This document shows positions 11,600 through 23,400 of a stretch of 64,000 nt of DNA, piece after piece (position 1 is the stretch's first letter; each line of letters starts with the position of its first letter). The stretch is from NCBI GenBank assembly GCA_947095585.1, contig OX352761.1, positions 134,322,277 through 134,386,276 on the forward strand, written 5' to 3'. A program made the translations under genes and the position numbers. The DNA comes from Nephrocerus scutellatus (Eukaryota; Arthropoda; Insecta; Diptera; Pipunculidae). A model generated the notes under the pieces. That model was not told the origin of the DNA. It made no database searches and saw only the letters and a list, made by a program, of their open reading frames with translations.

Positions 11600-11965
11600 C
11601 CACTCCGTGCCTTTGTCGGACCTATGCAATTTTTGTGTTTGTATGTCTCTATTTCTTCTATTCTGTTCATCCTGTTGCCTTCGTTTATTTTGTGTTATAT
11701 GAAAAGATTTTTGTTAATGTCGGTTAATGTACATATTTGGTTATTAATCTTGATGTGTAGTGCATAGTTTGACTTGATTGAAGTAATTGGCTTTTTAATG
11801 TCTTTTGTGTATTCGCTGAATATTTTGCCGAAACCTCTTCTAGTTTGGCCGATGTAGAATTTCTCACATTCGTTGCAGTTAGCTTGTATATTCCTGTGTC
11901 CTCTGGTTTATTAATTTTATTTTGTAGTTTTTGTGACAATAGCTATAGCTTTTAAACCGCCATCA
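11600..11965 (-). mobile_element. Penelope-like element relic, GIY-YIG endonuclease region
   Basis: On the minus strand the sequence gives TGIYKLT; after a frame change it continues NCNECEKFYIGQTRRGFGKI and then YTKDIKKPI and SNYALHI. This is the GIY-YIG nuclease pattern (GIYKL followed by FYIGQT, then the R of RRGF) that ends Penelope-like retroelements. At least one frameshift makes it inactive. The same strand at 11603-11385 is open, but I cannot place it in the element. Confidence 0.7.
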
Positions 11966-12390
11966 TAGCAGAGAATGGGGCTTAATGGTTTGGGCTGCAA
12001 TATCTTATTATGGCACCATCGACTTAGTGGCACAAAGCTCAAAAATGACAGGAAATAGCTTCAAAACGGTGTTGGAATCAGCTTTTCCGAAAATCCACGA
12101 TCTTTTTGAACCAATTGCATGGCTTATTTAACACGACAACACGCATTATTAAATCGTTTGTTGCTAGTGAAAAACTTTTACCATGGCCACCATATCCGCT
12201 AGGCCTTAATATTGCAGAAAATGTCGGCGGCTGGCTCACACGAAAAGTGTATGAAAGCGAAAAACAATACAATGGCAAGGAAGTGCTAAATTAAATTAAA
12301 CTTAATTACTTGAACTGCGTTAAAAATAGCATTTTTGAGCCCATCTTGAAGAGAGGTGGTTCTTCACATTATTAAAAATTATATCTGGAG
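11960..12390 (+). mobile_element. Tc1-like DNA transposon relic, transposase C-terminal half
   Basis: The plus strand encodes LMVWAAISYYGTIDLV, then a frame-broken HDNTRIIKSFVASEKL, LPWPPYPLGLNIAENVGGWL and TRKVYE. These match the Tc1/mariner DDE transposase pattern (MVWGxISxxG, QQDNxxxH, PWPxxSPDLNPIENxW). The second and third catalytic positions are degenerate, with a stop before HDN and G in place of D before LNIAEN. No N-terminal DNA-binding region is visible, so the copy is dead and 5'-truncated. Confidence 0.75.
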
Positions 12391-12394
12391 CATG

Positions 12395-13010
12395 AGTTTA
12401 AAATAAAATATCAGTTTTCATAAAAAGAAAGAATTTTGTTCATTCATTTGTAAGGTCCTTTTAATCTTATGAACCGGTTAAAATACATAAGACTCATTTG
12501 GCAAAAAGTTCTTATCTTTTTCTGAATATCTTGTTCTGAATATTTCTGAAAACTTGATTTTGTATTAACCGCGGACTACTCTAACTTTCACCATAATTTG
12601 TTTTTTCTTTCCTGACATATAACTGGACTGGAGAAATATCAATTTTATCTCCCAAAATGATGTGCTTCTAAGCTAGCGAACCGCAGTGTATTTATTGCTC
12701 GTAGTACGACGATGTACGACAGTGCGAATCACTAGGAAAATTTTAAAACAAGCGCTTAATTTTAATAATGATTTTATAAAATTCTTTATTTAACAGAAAA
12801 AACAATTATTGCACAGATATTCGCGTTTCGTTGATAAGAACATTTGCAATAGTGAATAGCTTGTTTAAAAAAATATATTGTATGTACATGGTCAAAACAC
12901 GCAGTTCGATCCCCCCATTCAGTATCCAATGCAACTAGCACTTGTAATACAAGCTCCATACAGCAACAGAAACAGAAGCCTCCACTCACTCCACTCATAT
13001 AGAAAGGTGC
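12395..13010. other. Spacer upstream of the GstD1-like gene
   Basis: AT-rich, no gene recognised. The last 100-200 bases before 13018 should hold proximal promoter elements of the GST gene. Confidence 0.35.
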
Positions 13011-13017
13011 GGTTCTC

Positions 13018-13053
13018 TTATAAATCGTGGCAAACTTCCAAGCGAGTTTAGTT
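13018..13053 (+). promoter_or_regulatory. TATA box and initiator of the GstD1-like gene
   Basis: TATAAA at 13019-13024 is followed at the canonical distance by an initiator-like TTTAGTTG whose A is at 13050, 31 bases downstream. A 5' UTR intron can be read from GTGAGT at 13111 to the acceptor TCTTAG ending at 13316, six bases before the ATG. A non-coding first exon of about 60 bases followed by an intron just before the start codon suits GstD genes. Confidence 0.6.
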
Positions 13054-13322
13054 GTTGATGTTAAATCTTTCGGTTCGGACGAATATCTGAGTCGTGTTAT
13101 TTTTCTTCCTGTGAGTGGAGTAGTGAATGTGTTTTTTTTTATAGATTATTTAAACCAATTGCTGACGTCATCATTTGCATCTGTTGTTTTCCCATTAATT
13201 CATTATTAATTCAATTGAAAGTAGATAATCAGTTTTGTCATACTTGATATTATTACGTACTAAGAAGTTTAAAAAATTTTAAATAAAATAATTAACTTAA
13301 CTGCAAATTCTCTTAGCACAAA

Positions 13323-14018
13323 ATGGATTTCTATTACCTACCAGGATCTGCCCCATGTCGTGCGGTCATAATGACTGCAAAGGCTGTTGGTGTTGAACTC
13401 AACTACAAACGGACGAATTTGATGGCTGGAGAACACCTTAAGCCAGAATTCTTAAAGGTGAATCAAACAATAATTGTTCATTGGTGGAAAAAAGATTTAA
13501 AAAAAATCCTTCTCTCAAAATAGATTAATCCCCAACACACAATTCCAACTTTGGTTGACAATGGATTCGCTCTGTGGGAATCGCGTGCCATTATGGTATA
13601 CTTGGCTGAGAAATACGGAAAGACCGATTCTCTGTATCCCAAATGCCCAAAGAAGCGTGCCGTCATCAACCAGCGGTTGTACTTCGATATGGGAACTTTG
13701 TATCAAAGTTTCTCCAATTACTATTACCCACAGATTTTTGGAAAGGCTGAGCCAAATCCAGAATTATTCAAGAAAATGGAGGACGCTTTTGGTTTCTTAG
13801 ACACATTCCTGCAAGGTAACGAATTCGCTGCTGGCGACACGCTTACCTTGGCCGATATTTCTTTGATTGCAACAGTGTCGAGTTTTGAAGTGGCCAGCTT
13901 TGACATAAACAAATATCCAAATGTTGCCAAGTGGTATAAGAAGTGTAAAGCAGTAATTCCGGGCTACGATGAAAACCAGAAAGGCGTCGAAGAGTTCAAG
14001 AAATTTTTCGCTAAATAG
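13323..14018 (+). CDS. GstD1: Glutathione S-transferase delta class, GstD1-like
   Basis: This cytosolic dimeric enzyme conjugates glutathione and is associated in flies with detoxification, including of DDT and other insecticides (family knowledge). Exon 1 is 13323-13457 and exon 2 is 13524-14018, joined in phase 0 across a 66-base intron. The 209-residue product matches the length of Drosophila GstD1. Visible features are the catalytic Ser in [13 protein letters not shown], the glutathione site [19 protein letters not shown], and the helical domain with [13 protein letters not shown] and [13 protein letters not shown] (the N-capping box). The C-terminus is EEFKKFFAK. Drosophila GstD1-type genes usually have an uninterrupted coding region, so the intron after Lys45 is a lineage difference. 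The gene runs convergently into the cadherin gene. The symbol marks the subfamily, not proven orthology. Confidence 0.93.
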
Positions 14019-14119
14019 ACGGTAAAGGTTTGTTGTGTGTGACCACTGATGTTCGGTGCTAAAAGGAAAAGTATTTAAATTTGCATTTAGATCCATTTAT
14101 TCACAAATGTTTTAACAAA

Positions 14120-14125
14120 AATAAA
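14120..14125 (+). terminator. Poly(A) signal of the GstD1-like gene
   Basis: AATAAA about 100 bases after the stop codon. It leaves about 295 bases to the stop codon of the convergent cadherin gene at 14421. Confidence 0.5.
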
Positions 14126-14420
14126 CAACTTAAGCATATAATAAAAATAAGTGTTAGGATTTGTCTTTTTGGTTTGTTTTTTTAACTGGTAGTTTTTGTG
14201 CTTGTGGCTAACATTAATTATTGTTTGAGTCAGCTCATCTAAGTGGGCTGTACTCATGTGTGCATTGCATTGATGTATGCATTTGCGGTAATACGGAATG
14301 CATTTCAATACAAATACAAATTTCCAGGTACTCGTCTACTCAAATCTATTCATATACATACAAGTGAGAAAATACATATTAAACACCATTTGTTCATAGT
14401 ATGCACTTAATGTATTGCAC

Positions 14421-17400
14421 TTAGCTCGACTTTAAAAATTCTAACGGACGTCGAAATGATTGCTCCAGGTTGTGCAATCGTTGCTCGAGGTCGTTCATCG
14501 AATTTCGAAGGGTGTGACCGCGTGGTTTCAATGATACTGTTGAATTATTCCGCATCATATTGTCCTTCACACCAGAAAACGAATGTCTCACACAAGTTAC
14601 ATTCTCGAATTTTGTTTTATGATAATTATGCCTGTGGACGTTACAAAGAGATGAGGTCGCCGGTTGGGATAATTTTTGACCACTACAAACGCTCTTCATG
14701 TTAGCTGAACCACCTAAATGCAAATTGCACTTTGCGTTTGAGATTTGTTGTTCTTCGTTTTTAAGGGAATCCTCATAGTTGTCGCTTGAATGAATGTGTG
14801 TATGTTTGTATGATAACATTTCCTACTTAATATTTGTAAGTATTTACATACCTGCTATCATTGCCACCTAAGCTGGCCAATTGTTCATTTGACATCCGTC
14901 GATTCAGTACTGCGCAGCTAATGCCGCCAACAATTTGGTTGTAGTTTGAAAACTGTTTTGTTCGCATTGCTTTTAGTACCTCTGGTGTAGTTTCGTATAA
15001 CTCTCTGCTACTTAGGAAATCTACGCCAGAATCTTGACCGCTCGAATGAAGGGAAAACATGGACGCATCGCATGACTTTGGTGACCTAAATTAATAAATA
15101 TTTTAGTGATAATTTTATTTCCCAAATGTAAAAACAATATGTGGGTGCTGTGCCTCAAGTGGTTAGTGCGTTGGACTACTTACTGAGCGCTATGTTGGAA
15201 GTTCGAACCACAAAAAATTATTTTTATTTTTCCTTCCAACTCTCGTCAATGTCTGACTAATGTCCGAGAGTAGTAAGTGTTATAAGAAAGCTTAAGGCAT
15301 TCTCACAATGAAAAACTTAATACTTAAACTTACAGGATTTTATGGATTTTGGTTTTGACGAAACAAAAATTTTTGCTCGTTATCCATACAATCCGGTAAG
15401 TCAAGTATTAAGTTATTCATTGTGAAGGCAGGGTTATCCTTTCCCGCCTTTTTCGTTCTAGATTTCAGGTCTTTTACATTTGTCATTAGGGTTCAAAAAT
15501 ATAACACGCATAGGATAGGACACGGATAGGCGCGAGACGCTTGGTAGACCCTGGACTTATAAAGTCTGTTGCACTAAATAGTATTACTACATACTATACT
15601 TAAAGAGTAACAGTGAGTTAAAAATTAAATTTGTTGCACAGAAATGTTAAATTTTATGTATCATGTTTTAAAACTTTTATTTAACTTGACGACCCCTCTT
15701 TGTTGGTATTTTCGACTACTTTTTCATTTTTAGCCACCTTTCACACGACCTAGAGAGTTGAGTGTGAGTCAGAAGTTGCAGTTAGCATTTTTTGTATTCC
15801 ACTTGTGACGTGTGTCGCGTTTCGCATGTGGCGCGTGTAATGGTTGGAAATGTCACCTCAGCTCAAAGGCTGGGCCAGTTTTGATATCCCGTATGTGATG
15901 CGTTTCGCAAGTGGCGTGTTGCGCGTGTGATGCGTGGAATAAAGAAAATACTTTGAAATAGACCCGACCTTAAAAACAGATATTTTGACGATTATTACAA
16001 AATAATAAAGGGCTGTGTGGCGTGTATCGATGTATACCTAAAAGTTTGAACATTTACTGGTTTTTTTTATAACGGATTTGCACCCTTATAATGCTTAAAA
16101 ACGTTAGCAAATTAAGGAGAGGAAAAGATTATATTTCTGTGTGCATGTGCACAAATACATGTGGGTTAAATGCCTGAAGATCATACATTTTTTTTATAAT
16201 TCGCGCACGCTTAAAAGGTTTCGCACCCAAATTAGAAATATCGAGTGCAACAGCTTTTGCTTTCTCCAAATTGATACAAAGAATCACTGTTTGGTGAGAT
16301 ACACCATCAAATCACCAGTAGAACGTTGCTCACGAAATTCATACTTCTGGTCACTAAGGATTTTGTTGGTTTCAAGATATTTCTTAAGCTGAAAATTGAT
16401 TAGCGTTTCCATGACCTTAGAAAGAATGGATGTATGTGCTATGGGTCGGTATTTAGAATGAGACGATGGCTCGCCTTTTTTGGGTATGGGCTGGACAAAA
16501 ACTGTTTTCCAATTACTCGGGAAGAGTCCACAAGAATAAGATAGATGGAAAAGCTTACACAAGGGTAATGCCAGCTTGGAAGAACACCTTTTAGAACTAT
16601 TAGGGAAATACCATCTGGCCCAGCGAATTTCTGACTGTTGAGATCGTTTAAAATTCTGCGGAAATACAGAGTCGGGCAATTAATTCCACAAAATTATTGA
16701 GCGACTAAAGAAGGAATCTTTGAATTGATTGGTACGTCCGACTAAGTTCTAATGGTGGACCCGTGTCGATATGAAGCACACCTATTGCGGTTAGGTTGAA
16801 GGATGGGCGGGATGCATCTGGATATTTATTTTGAACACCGCTTCTGGAAAAAGCGAAAAAACAGTGACAAGCAGGAAACGTTCCTACGATGTTCAAGCGA
16901 TTCCATTATTTTTGCGATTTTTACGTCACCAATAAGTTTAATATCGCGGTTCTGAATTCTGTCTAGAGCACCTGCCCAGACCATACAGTTGTTATTAAGT
17001 TAAGGTCGAATATATGCCTTGTTTTTTAAATTCTCTTCTTCACTTGCCCGTGGGTCGGTCGTCTGTCGTCGGTCGTCTGTCGTGGAATCTTGCGATCAAT
17101 TTTTAACCCACTTCCCAAAGCCCAATTTTATTGAAATTTGTATTTCCGTAGACAACACTTTCTATTAAAATTTGAAGACCCATGGGCCCCGGGGTCGGGG
17201 GGCGCCCATACAAATATTTTACAAAATTTTACTCGATTTTCTTCAAATTTTATACACATGTGTATCTCTGATAGAAAACACTTTTTGTAAAAATTTTGGA
17301 GACCCCGGGCCCCGGGTTCGTGGGACCCCATAACGTTTTTTTTTTAAAAATAACCCGATTTTCTTCAAATTTTACATACGCATGTATCTCTGATAGACAA

Positions 17401-20400
17401 CACTTTTTGTTAAAATTTTGGAGACCCCGGGCGCCGGGTTTGTGGGACCCATAAAATTATTTTAAAAAAATAACCCGATTTTCTTCAAATTATATAAACG
17501 CATGTATCTCTGATAGACAACACTTTTTGCAAAAAATTCGAGATCCCGGGCCCCAGGTTCGTGGGGCCCCATAAAATTTTTTAAAAAAAGAACCCGATTT
17601 TCTTCAAATTTTATAAACGCATGTATCTCTGATAGACAACACTTTTTGTAAAATTTTTGGTGGCCGGGGTCGTGGGGCCCCATACAAATTTTTCAAAAAA
17701 TTAACCCGATTTTCTTCAAATTTTATACACCTCAGTATCTCCGATGGACAACATTTTTTAAATTTTTAACACATGTGTATCACTGATGGACATAACTTTT
17801 TGTAAATTTGTTGGAGTGATAGGGCCCTGAGACCCGTGTGGTGTCCATGTACATTTTTTAAAAATTAGCCCGATTTTCTTCAAATTTTAACACATACCCC
17901 TCTCCTATTAGAGGATTTACTTGAAAAATATTAATTTTTATGGGTTGTTTTTTTATTTATATCATTACAAAAAATTGATTTTTTATAAAAAGATAAATTT
18001 TTTTCGAATATTTGGGTGTTGTGCACCATTTTCAACGAATTATAAATGAAAATGATCAAGTTTTTGCAATAATATGAATAAAATACATAATAAAAGAAAA
18101 ATTAAGGTCTATAGCTTAGCCAATAAAATATTATATTGTTAATATAAAGAGACCTTAGAAGAAAGTATATTTTCAAAAAGTTAATATAGTTAGTAATATT
18201 TTTTATTCTTGAGGAGGGGGAGTGAGTATTTTTAATTACATATAAAAATAGTAAGAATATAACAATTACAATTTTACATTATGTTATCATTTCATAATCA
18301 ACCTATAATCTTCCTGTAATAGTCCTTCACCATATGTACACTCGTATTACAAGAATTATCCTAAAATCAAATTTTTATTTGTTCTAAATTCATGCTATAA
18401 GTTTCCTATAATCATTCTGAAATACTATAATTATCTTAACTTTATCCTACGACTATATAAATAAAAATGAAACTTTTTGAGGTTGTTATTTATGAAAACT
18501 CACATTTACTAATAGATTTTAATGAAATTTTCAATGTATATTTTTGGCAGGTGGAGGATGGTTATAGACTACAGCACACCATATTTCCCCCTCCCTGGGG
18601 TGGATAATGTAAAAAGTTAATATCAGCCACATTTAAAAACAAATTGTAATGAAATTTTCTATATGTATTATTCGCAGGTGTGGCAAGGGACACTCACCCT
18701 GTGGGGTGATGAAGGGGGGAAATGTAAAATTTTAACATTAGACACATTTACAAAACAATTTTTATAAAATGGTTGGGGAAGGTTATACGGGTACGTACGG
18801 GATGTAGGGGTAGCGAAGCGCTCGGGAGCAGTTAGTCATTACATAAAAACTCAATAACGCAAAAATTGTCGTTTGATTATCCAAAAATCTTGTCCACAGT
18901 GTCAGTGTCTACTACCTTTCGGCACGTTAGATGTTTTCGCGCAATATACTATAACTGTTACAGGTAGATTTTAATTACTTCCAACTGTGAATCGTTGTAA
19001 ATGGCTTTTTTGGCGTTAAAAATATATACATAAAGATGAATGTGTGCTTTGATGTCGTACATATAAAAATAATTACAAAAACATACAAATTTTTAGAGGG
19101 TTGCCCGGCATTGTAGTTCAGGATAATTGACGACAGAGGTTCCTGTTCGTCAATTTTACAGCGGCTTGTTGCCTTACTCTTAATAATGGACTTTGGTAGT
19201 GGGACATCAACATATTCCCTCGGCCGAATACTAAGTAATATACAAGTTAAAGCTTATGAAAATTGGAAACAAGTTTAGCATTCAAGTAGAAACATACTCG
19301 TTTGTTAGAAGTACGTTGCTTTTATTGCTTTCCTGCAATTGCATATGCTGGTCGTGCTTCTGTATTGTCGTCAAATGTGATTCCGAAGAACGTACAGAGT
19401 CTGGAAAGAACGAGGCGGTTGTATTTCTTGTTTGGGCAGCACGTCGATGTTCACAACAATTATTAGCGTCTACTCCAACCGTGTAACTAAGACCAGTCTC
19501 AGATGAAGGGAATTCCTGTTCTGTCCAGTCGGCACTGAGCATCGCATATATACCATTGGAGTAGAGTAGATTATGAAAGAAAAACAAAAACAACAAAACA
19601 ACAAGAACATAAATGGAGCATAAAGATTATTAAATTCTAGTCGCGATATGTTGTACGTATGCATGTATGGGTTTATAAAAAAAACCTGCTTTGTCTAATG
19701 CCATTCTTATTTAAGAATGACTGTTTATGTGTTTGTGTTACAACTTCAGCATTCTGAACTCGGTATGCATTTACAGTTAAGGTGAATGAGTGGAGTCTAC
19801 TCTGCCTAAGTGTGGTCAAGAGCAACAGGTTATAGAAGCGTTTAATACTCGTAATAATAAAAAAGTACAAAATGAATGGAGTGCAAATTAAACGATCCCA
19901 TGTTCTTTCAATTTTTTTTACTCTGCATAATGGCAAATTTTATTACATACTTCTTGTCTTTTAGTATATTGTGTGCGATTGTACTATGTATTACATACAC
20001 CTATACATAACTTAATATATATTATAAAAGTCAGTCTTAATGCTTAAAAATAGGGTGCGCATCTAGTGCATTACCGTTTTTGGCGAAGGCACAAGAAGCA
20101 AAGTGTGGTCATTGCAGCCCCTGTAACGACAAGGGCTGTAAGGGTGATGCTTATTATTTCGACGCCACTCATAATGAATGGCGATTTCTGTGATGTACTT
20201 GAAAGTTGTCCAAACTCTGCTAGCTCTATGATTCGAGGCATTGAAGATGGCTGATCACTTCGGTTGTAGAAGTGTTCCAGTTGGTCCAATTGCAGTTTAG
20301 CCAACGACCTGTAAAACAAACAAAGAAAATGATGCAAATGCAAATGTATTATAATTTTGAACATACTGATGTAACTCTTCCATGTCCATTATGCCATTTG

Positions 20401-23400
20401 TTCGCATGTCAACAGCGTAAATATAAGCATCCGTTCTTAAAATAGATTATTATCAAAATATCTCCGACTTCAGTTAATACTGGGTTTACTTACGCTGGTT
20501 CGTCTGCGTCATCTTGATGAGGTTCCAGCATCCGTACACGAACGTCCATTTGGACTGCTTCACTAAGACCTTTTGTCAGTCCTTCGATACGACGTTCCAC
20601 ATCTACGGGCCTCCCTGCAACAACAATACGCACCTGATGAGTTTCCTCAATGACATAGACAAAGACGTTCGCTATGCTACTACGGCCGTCGTCAGCTCCT
20701 CTGCGGTCAGTCGCCTTTACATCGAAACCGTAAACACGGTCATTCATTGCAGCAATCGGTGCGAGTATTCGAATTTTCCCGGTCAATTCATCAATTGCGA
20801 AAATCCTTGAAGGTTCATTCAGCAGCCTGTATCGAATTTCGGCATTAAGGCCAGCGTCAAGATCTGTTGCTTCAACAGTTGTCACAGGATATCCAAATGT
20901 AGCTACACTAGGTATGACACATATAATGGGGCGACCGTTTCCTTTAAATTTTGGCGCATTGTCATTGTCATCGAGTACATGCACAACGAGTCTCAATTCG
21001 TTGACTTGCAGTCCCTGGATGCGTTCGTCGACAATTGGGTAGGTTTGTTTTGGGTAGTTTCTACCTTCTCGGTTTATCTTTTCAACAGATATTTTCAATC
21101 TAAAAGTATCAATGAGTTCTCTATCAAATGACTTTACCGCATACACAATGCCAGACTTGGAATCGATTTCAAAATGTTCAAAGCCATCTCCATATTCGCC
21201 GATTTCATCGATAAAACTCCATCGATACGCATCAGCCTGGTGGCCTTCAGTTAGATTGACTTTTAAAATTGCCAACGGTGCATCATTGTTCTCCATAATT
21301 TCTACTTCATAATATTTATGTGGTAACACAGGCACTGGTTTTGATTCTTTGACTGAGATATTTGTGCTATCTTGATCTTGATCTTCAGACTCGTCAATAG
21401 ATTGGCCTTGCAAATTTATTAGAACAACAGCTGTCGAAGAAAGAGTGGGACTTCCAAGATCCGAAGCTATAACTGTAAGATTAAAATGTTCGTACTCATT
21501 GTAATTGTGAAAATTTGAAACGGTCGTTATAGTTCCATCTCTGGAATCTATCTGGAAAAGTGGAGGGCTCTCTAGATGAACCAAAGAGAATAAGACGAGT
21601 CCATTGCCATTGCCGAGGTAGTCCTTATCGATTGCATTGATTTGTTTTACGAATGCGCCTGGTTTCGTGTCTCTACTCAAGTATGCCTTGTACATGGGTA
21701 ATGCCAAGACATTATCTGTGTTGTTATCCATCATTGTCGAGAGGTATACATCCGCTTCATTGGTGAAATCATCGTAACCGATAAATTCAGGAAAGTTGTC
21801 ATTTATGTCGAGAACGTTGACTTCAACTTCAACCGAGCTGGAAAGCCGGTGAAATGTATCGTCTGGATTGTCCGATGCAGTTACTTCGAAATTATACTTC
21901 GACATCATTTCCCTGTCCAGTGTTCCGATGACCTTTAAAACGCCAGAGATCGGCGAGATCCCAAACGGCATGTCCTTAACTGCTATGGAATAAGTCAAGT
22001 TAGCATTTTCGCCATAATCCAAATCAACTGCGATTATTTGACCAATAGAGTATTCCTCAAAGTCGCCCTCTTCGATATCGAAGCTGTACCAAGATTTCTT
22101 AAAAGTTGGTGCATGATTATTAACATCGATGATGGTAAACCGTAAGCATGTGTTGTCGGAAAGGCCATATCTATCTTTAGCCGTTAGATTTAGGAATACC
22201 TCAGCATTAGGCGGGAGCAGGGAATTTACCATAAGTTCGCCGGAGATTTTGTCCATTGTAAAATGCTTTCCAATGTTCGACGGGCTGGGTATATGTTGTG
22301 CCATTGGTGATCTATTAACTTGTTCATTCGTTATGGCATAAAAAACCTCACTATTTCTTCCATAATCCTCGTCTGTTGCTTTGACCTGGAGTACTTTAGT
22401 GCCAAGCGGTACATCCTCATGTATAGCGAAAAGTGGACATTTATTTCCTAATAACTGCTGATGTTGGATGCTGCGACGGCCTAATCGAGCCTTCATAACG
22501 TAGTACTCATCGTTAGTGTCATTAAATGAATAGTCTGTTGAAAGTCTCGGCGAGCCCGGTATTTTGTACTCATCGTGTGTCGTTGTCGCTGATCCTGCTA
22601 GTGAAATACCCTCCCGAATCGCTAAGGTGGTTTTTTCGACAAAATAAACTTCCATATCAGTTGTGTATTCACGAATCTCAATGTTTGACTCTTTAAAAAC
22701 GGATATTCGGTCGAAAATTGGCGCATTGTCATTGACGTCCACTACCAACACAGTAAGGCCGGCAAAATTCGACAGTCCTCCTGCATCGACTGCGATTAAC
22801 TTCAAATGATAAATCTGCTTCTTCTCCCGGTCAAGGGGAGTTTTTCCGTTGAAAAAAACTTGAAAGTGAGCAGATACGCCTAAGTTAGACGCTGAAAAGA
22901 GTGCTGGCATGCCAGAAAATTTAACTTCATCGTTCCACTGATCAGTTAGATTGAACATATGGAAGAGCCCGAGATTCATCGATTGACTTTGGTTATCCGC
23001 CGGCGTAGCAGTTTTGTTAAAAAACTTTAGTGCGAAAAGTTTACTGTCATCACCTTGAATGATTATGTGAAATTCAGAGTTTTTACCCATGTCAGCATCA
23101 TGGACCTCAATCGGCTGATTAATGGAGATTTCCGTACCGATTGGACTATTCTCGTTAATCACACCGACAAATGTTTTCGCATTGAATTGCGGTGCATTAT
23201 CGTTGACATCGTCCACAAAGACATTGACCTGGTATATGCCAGCTCCACTAATGACACCAGTAGAGTATTCTACAATAACAGTGAGTTCGTATTTGTCACG
23301 TGTTTCCCTATCCAGACCACTCATTGTCATAAGTGTACCGTCATCAGTAATTGTTAGTTTGTTGGCAATATCCTGCTGATTGGCAATAATATAGTGCAGC

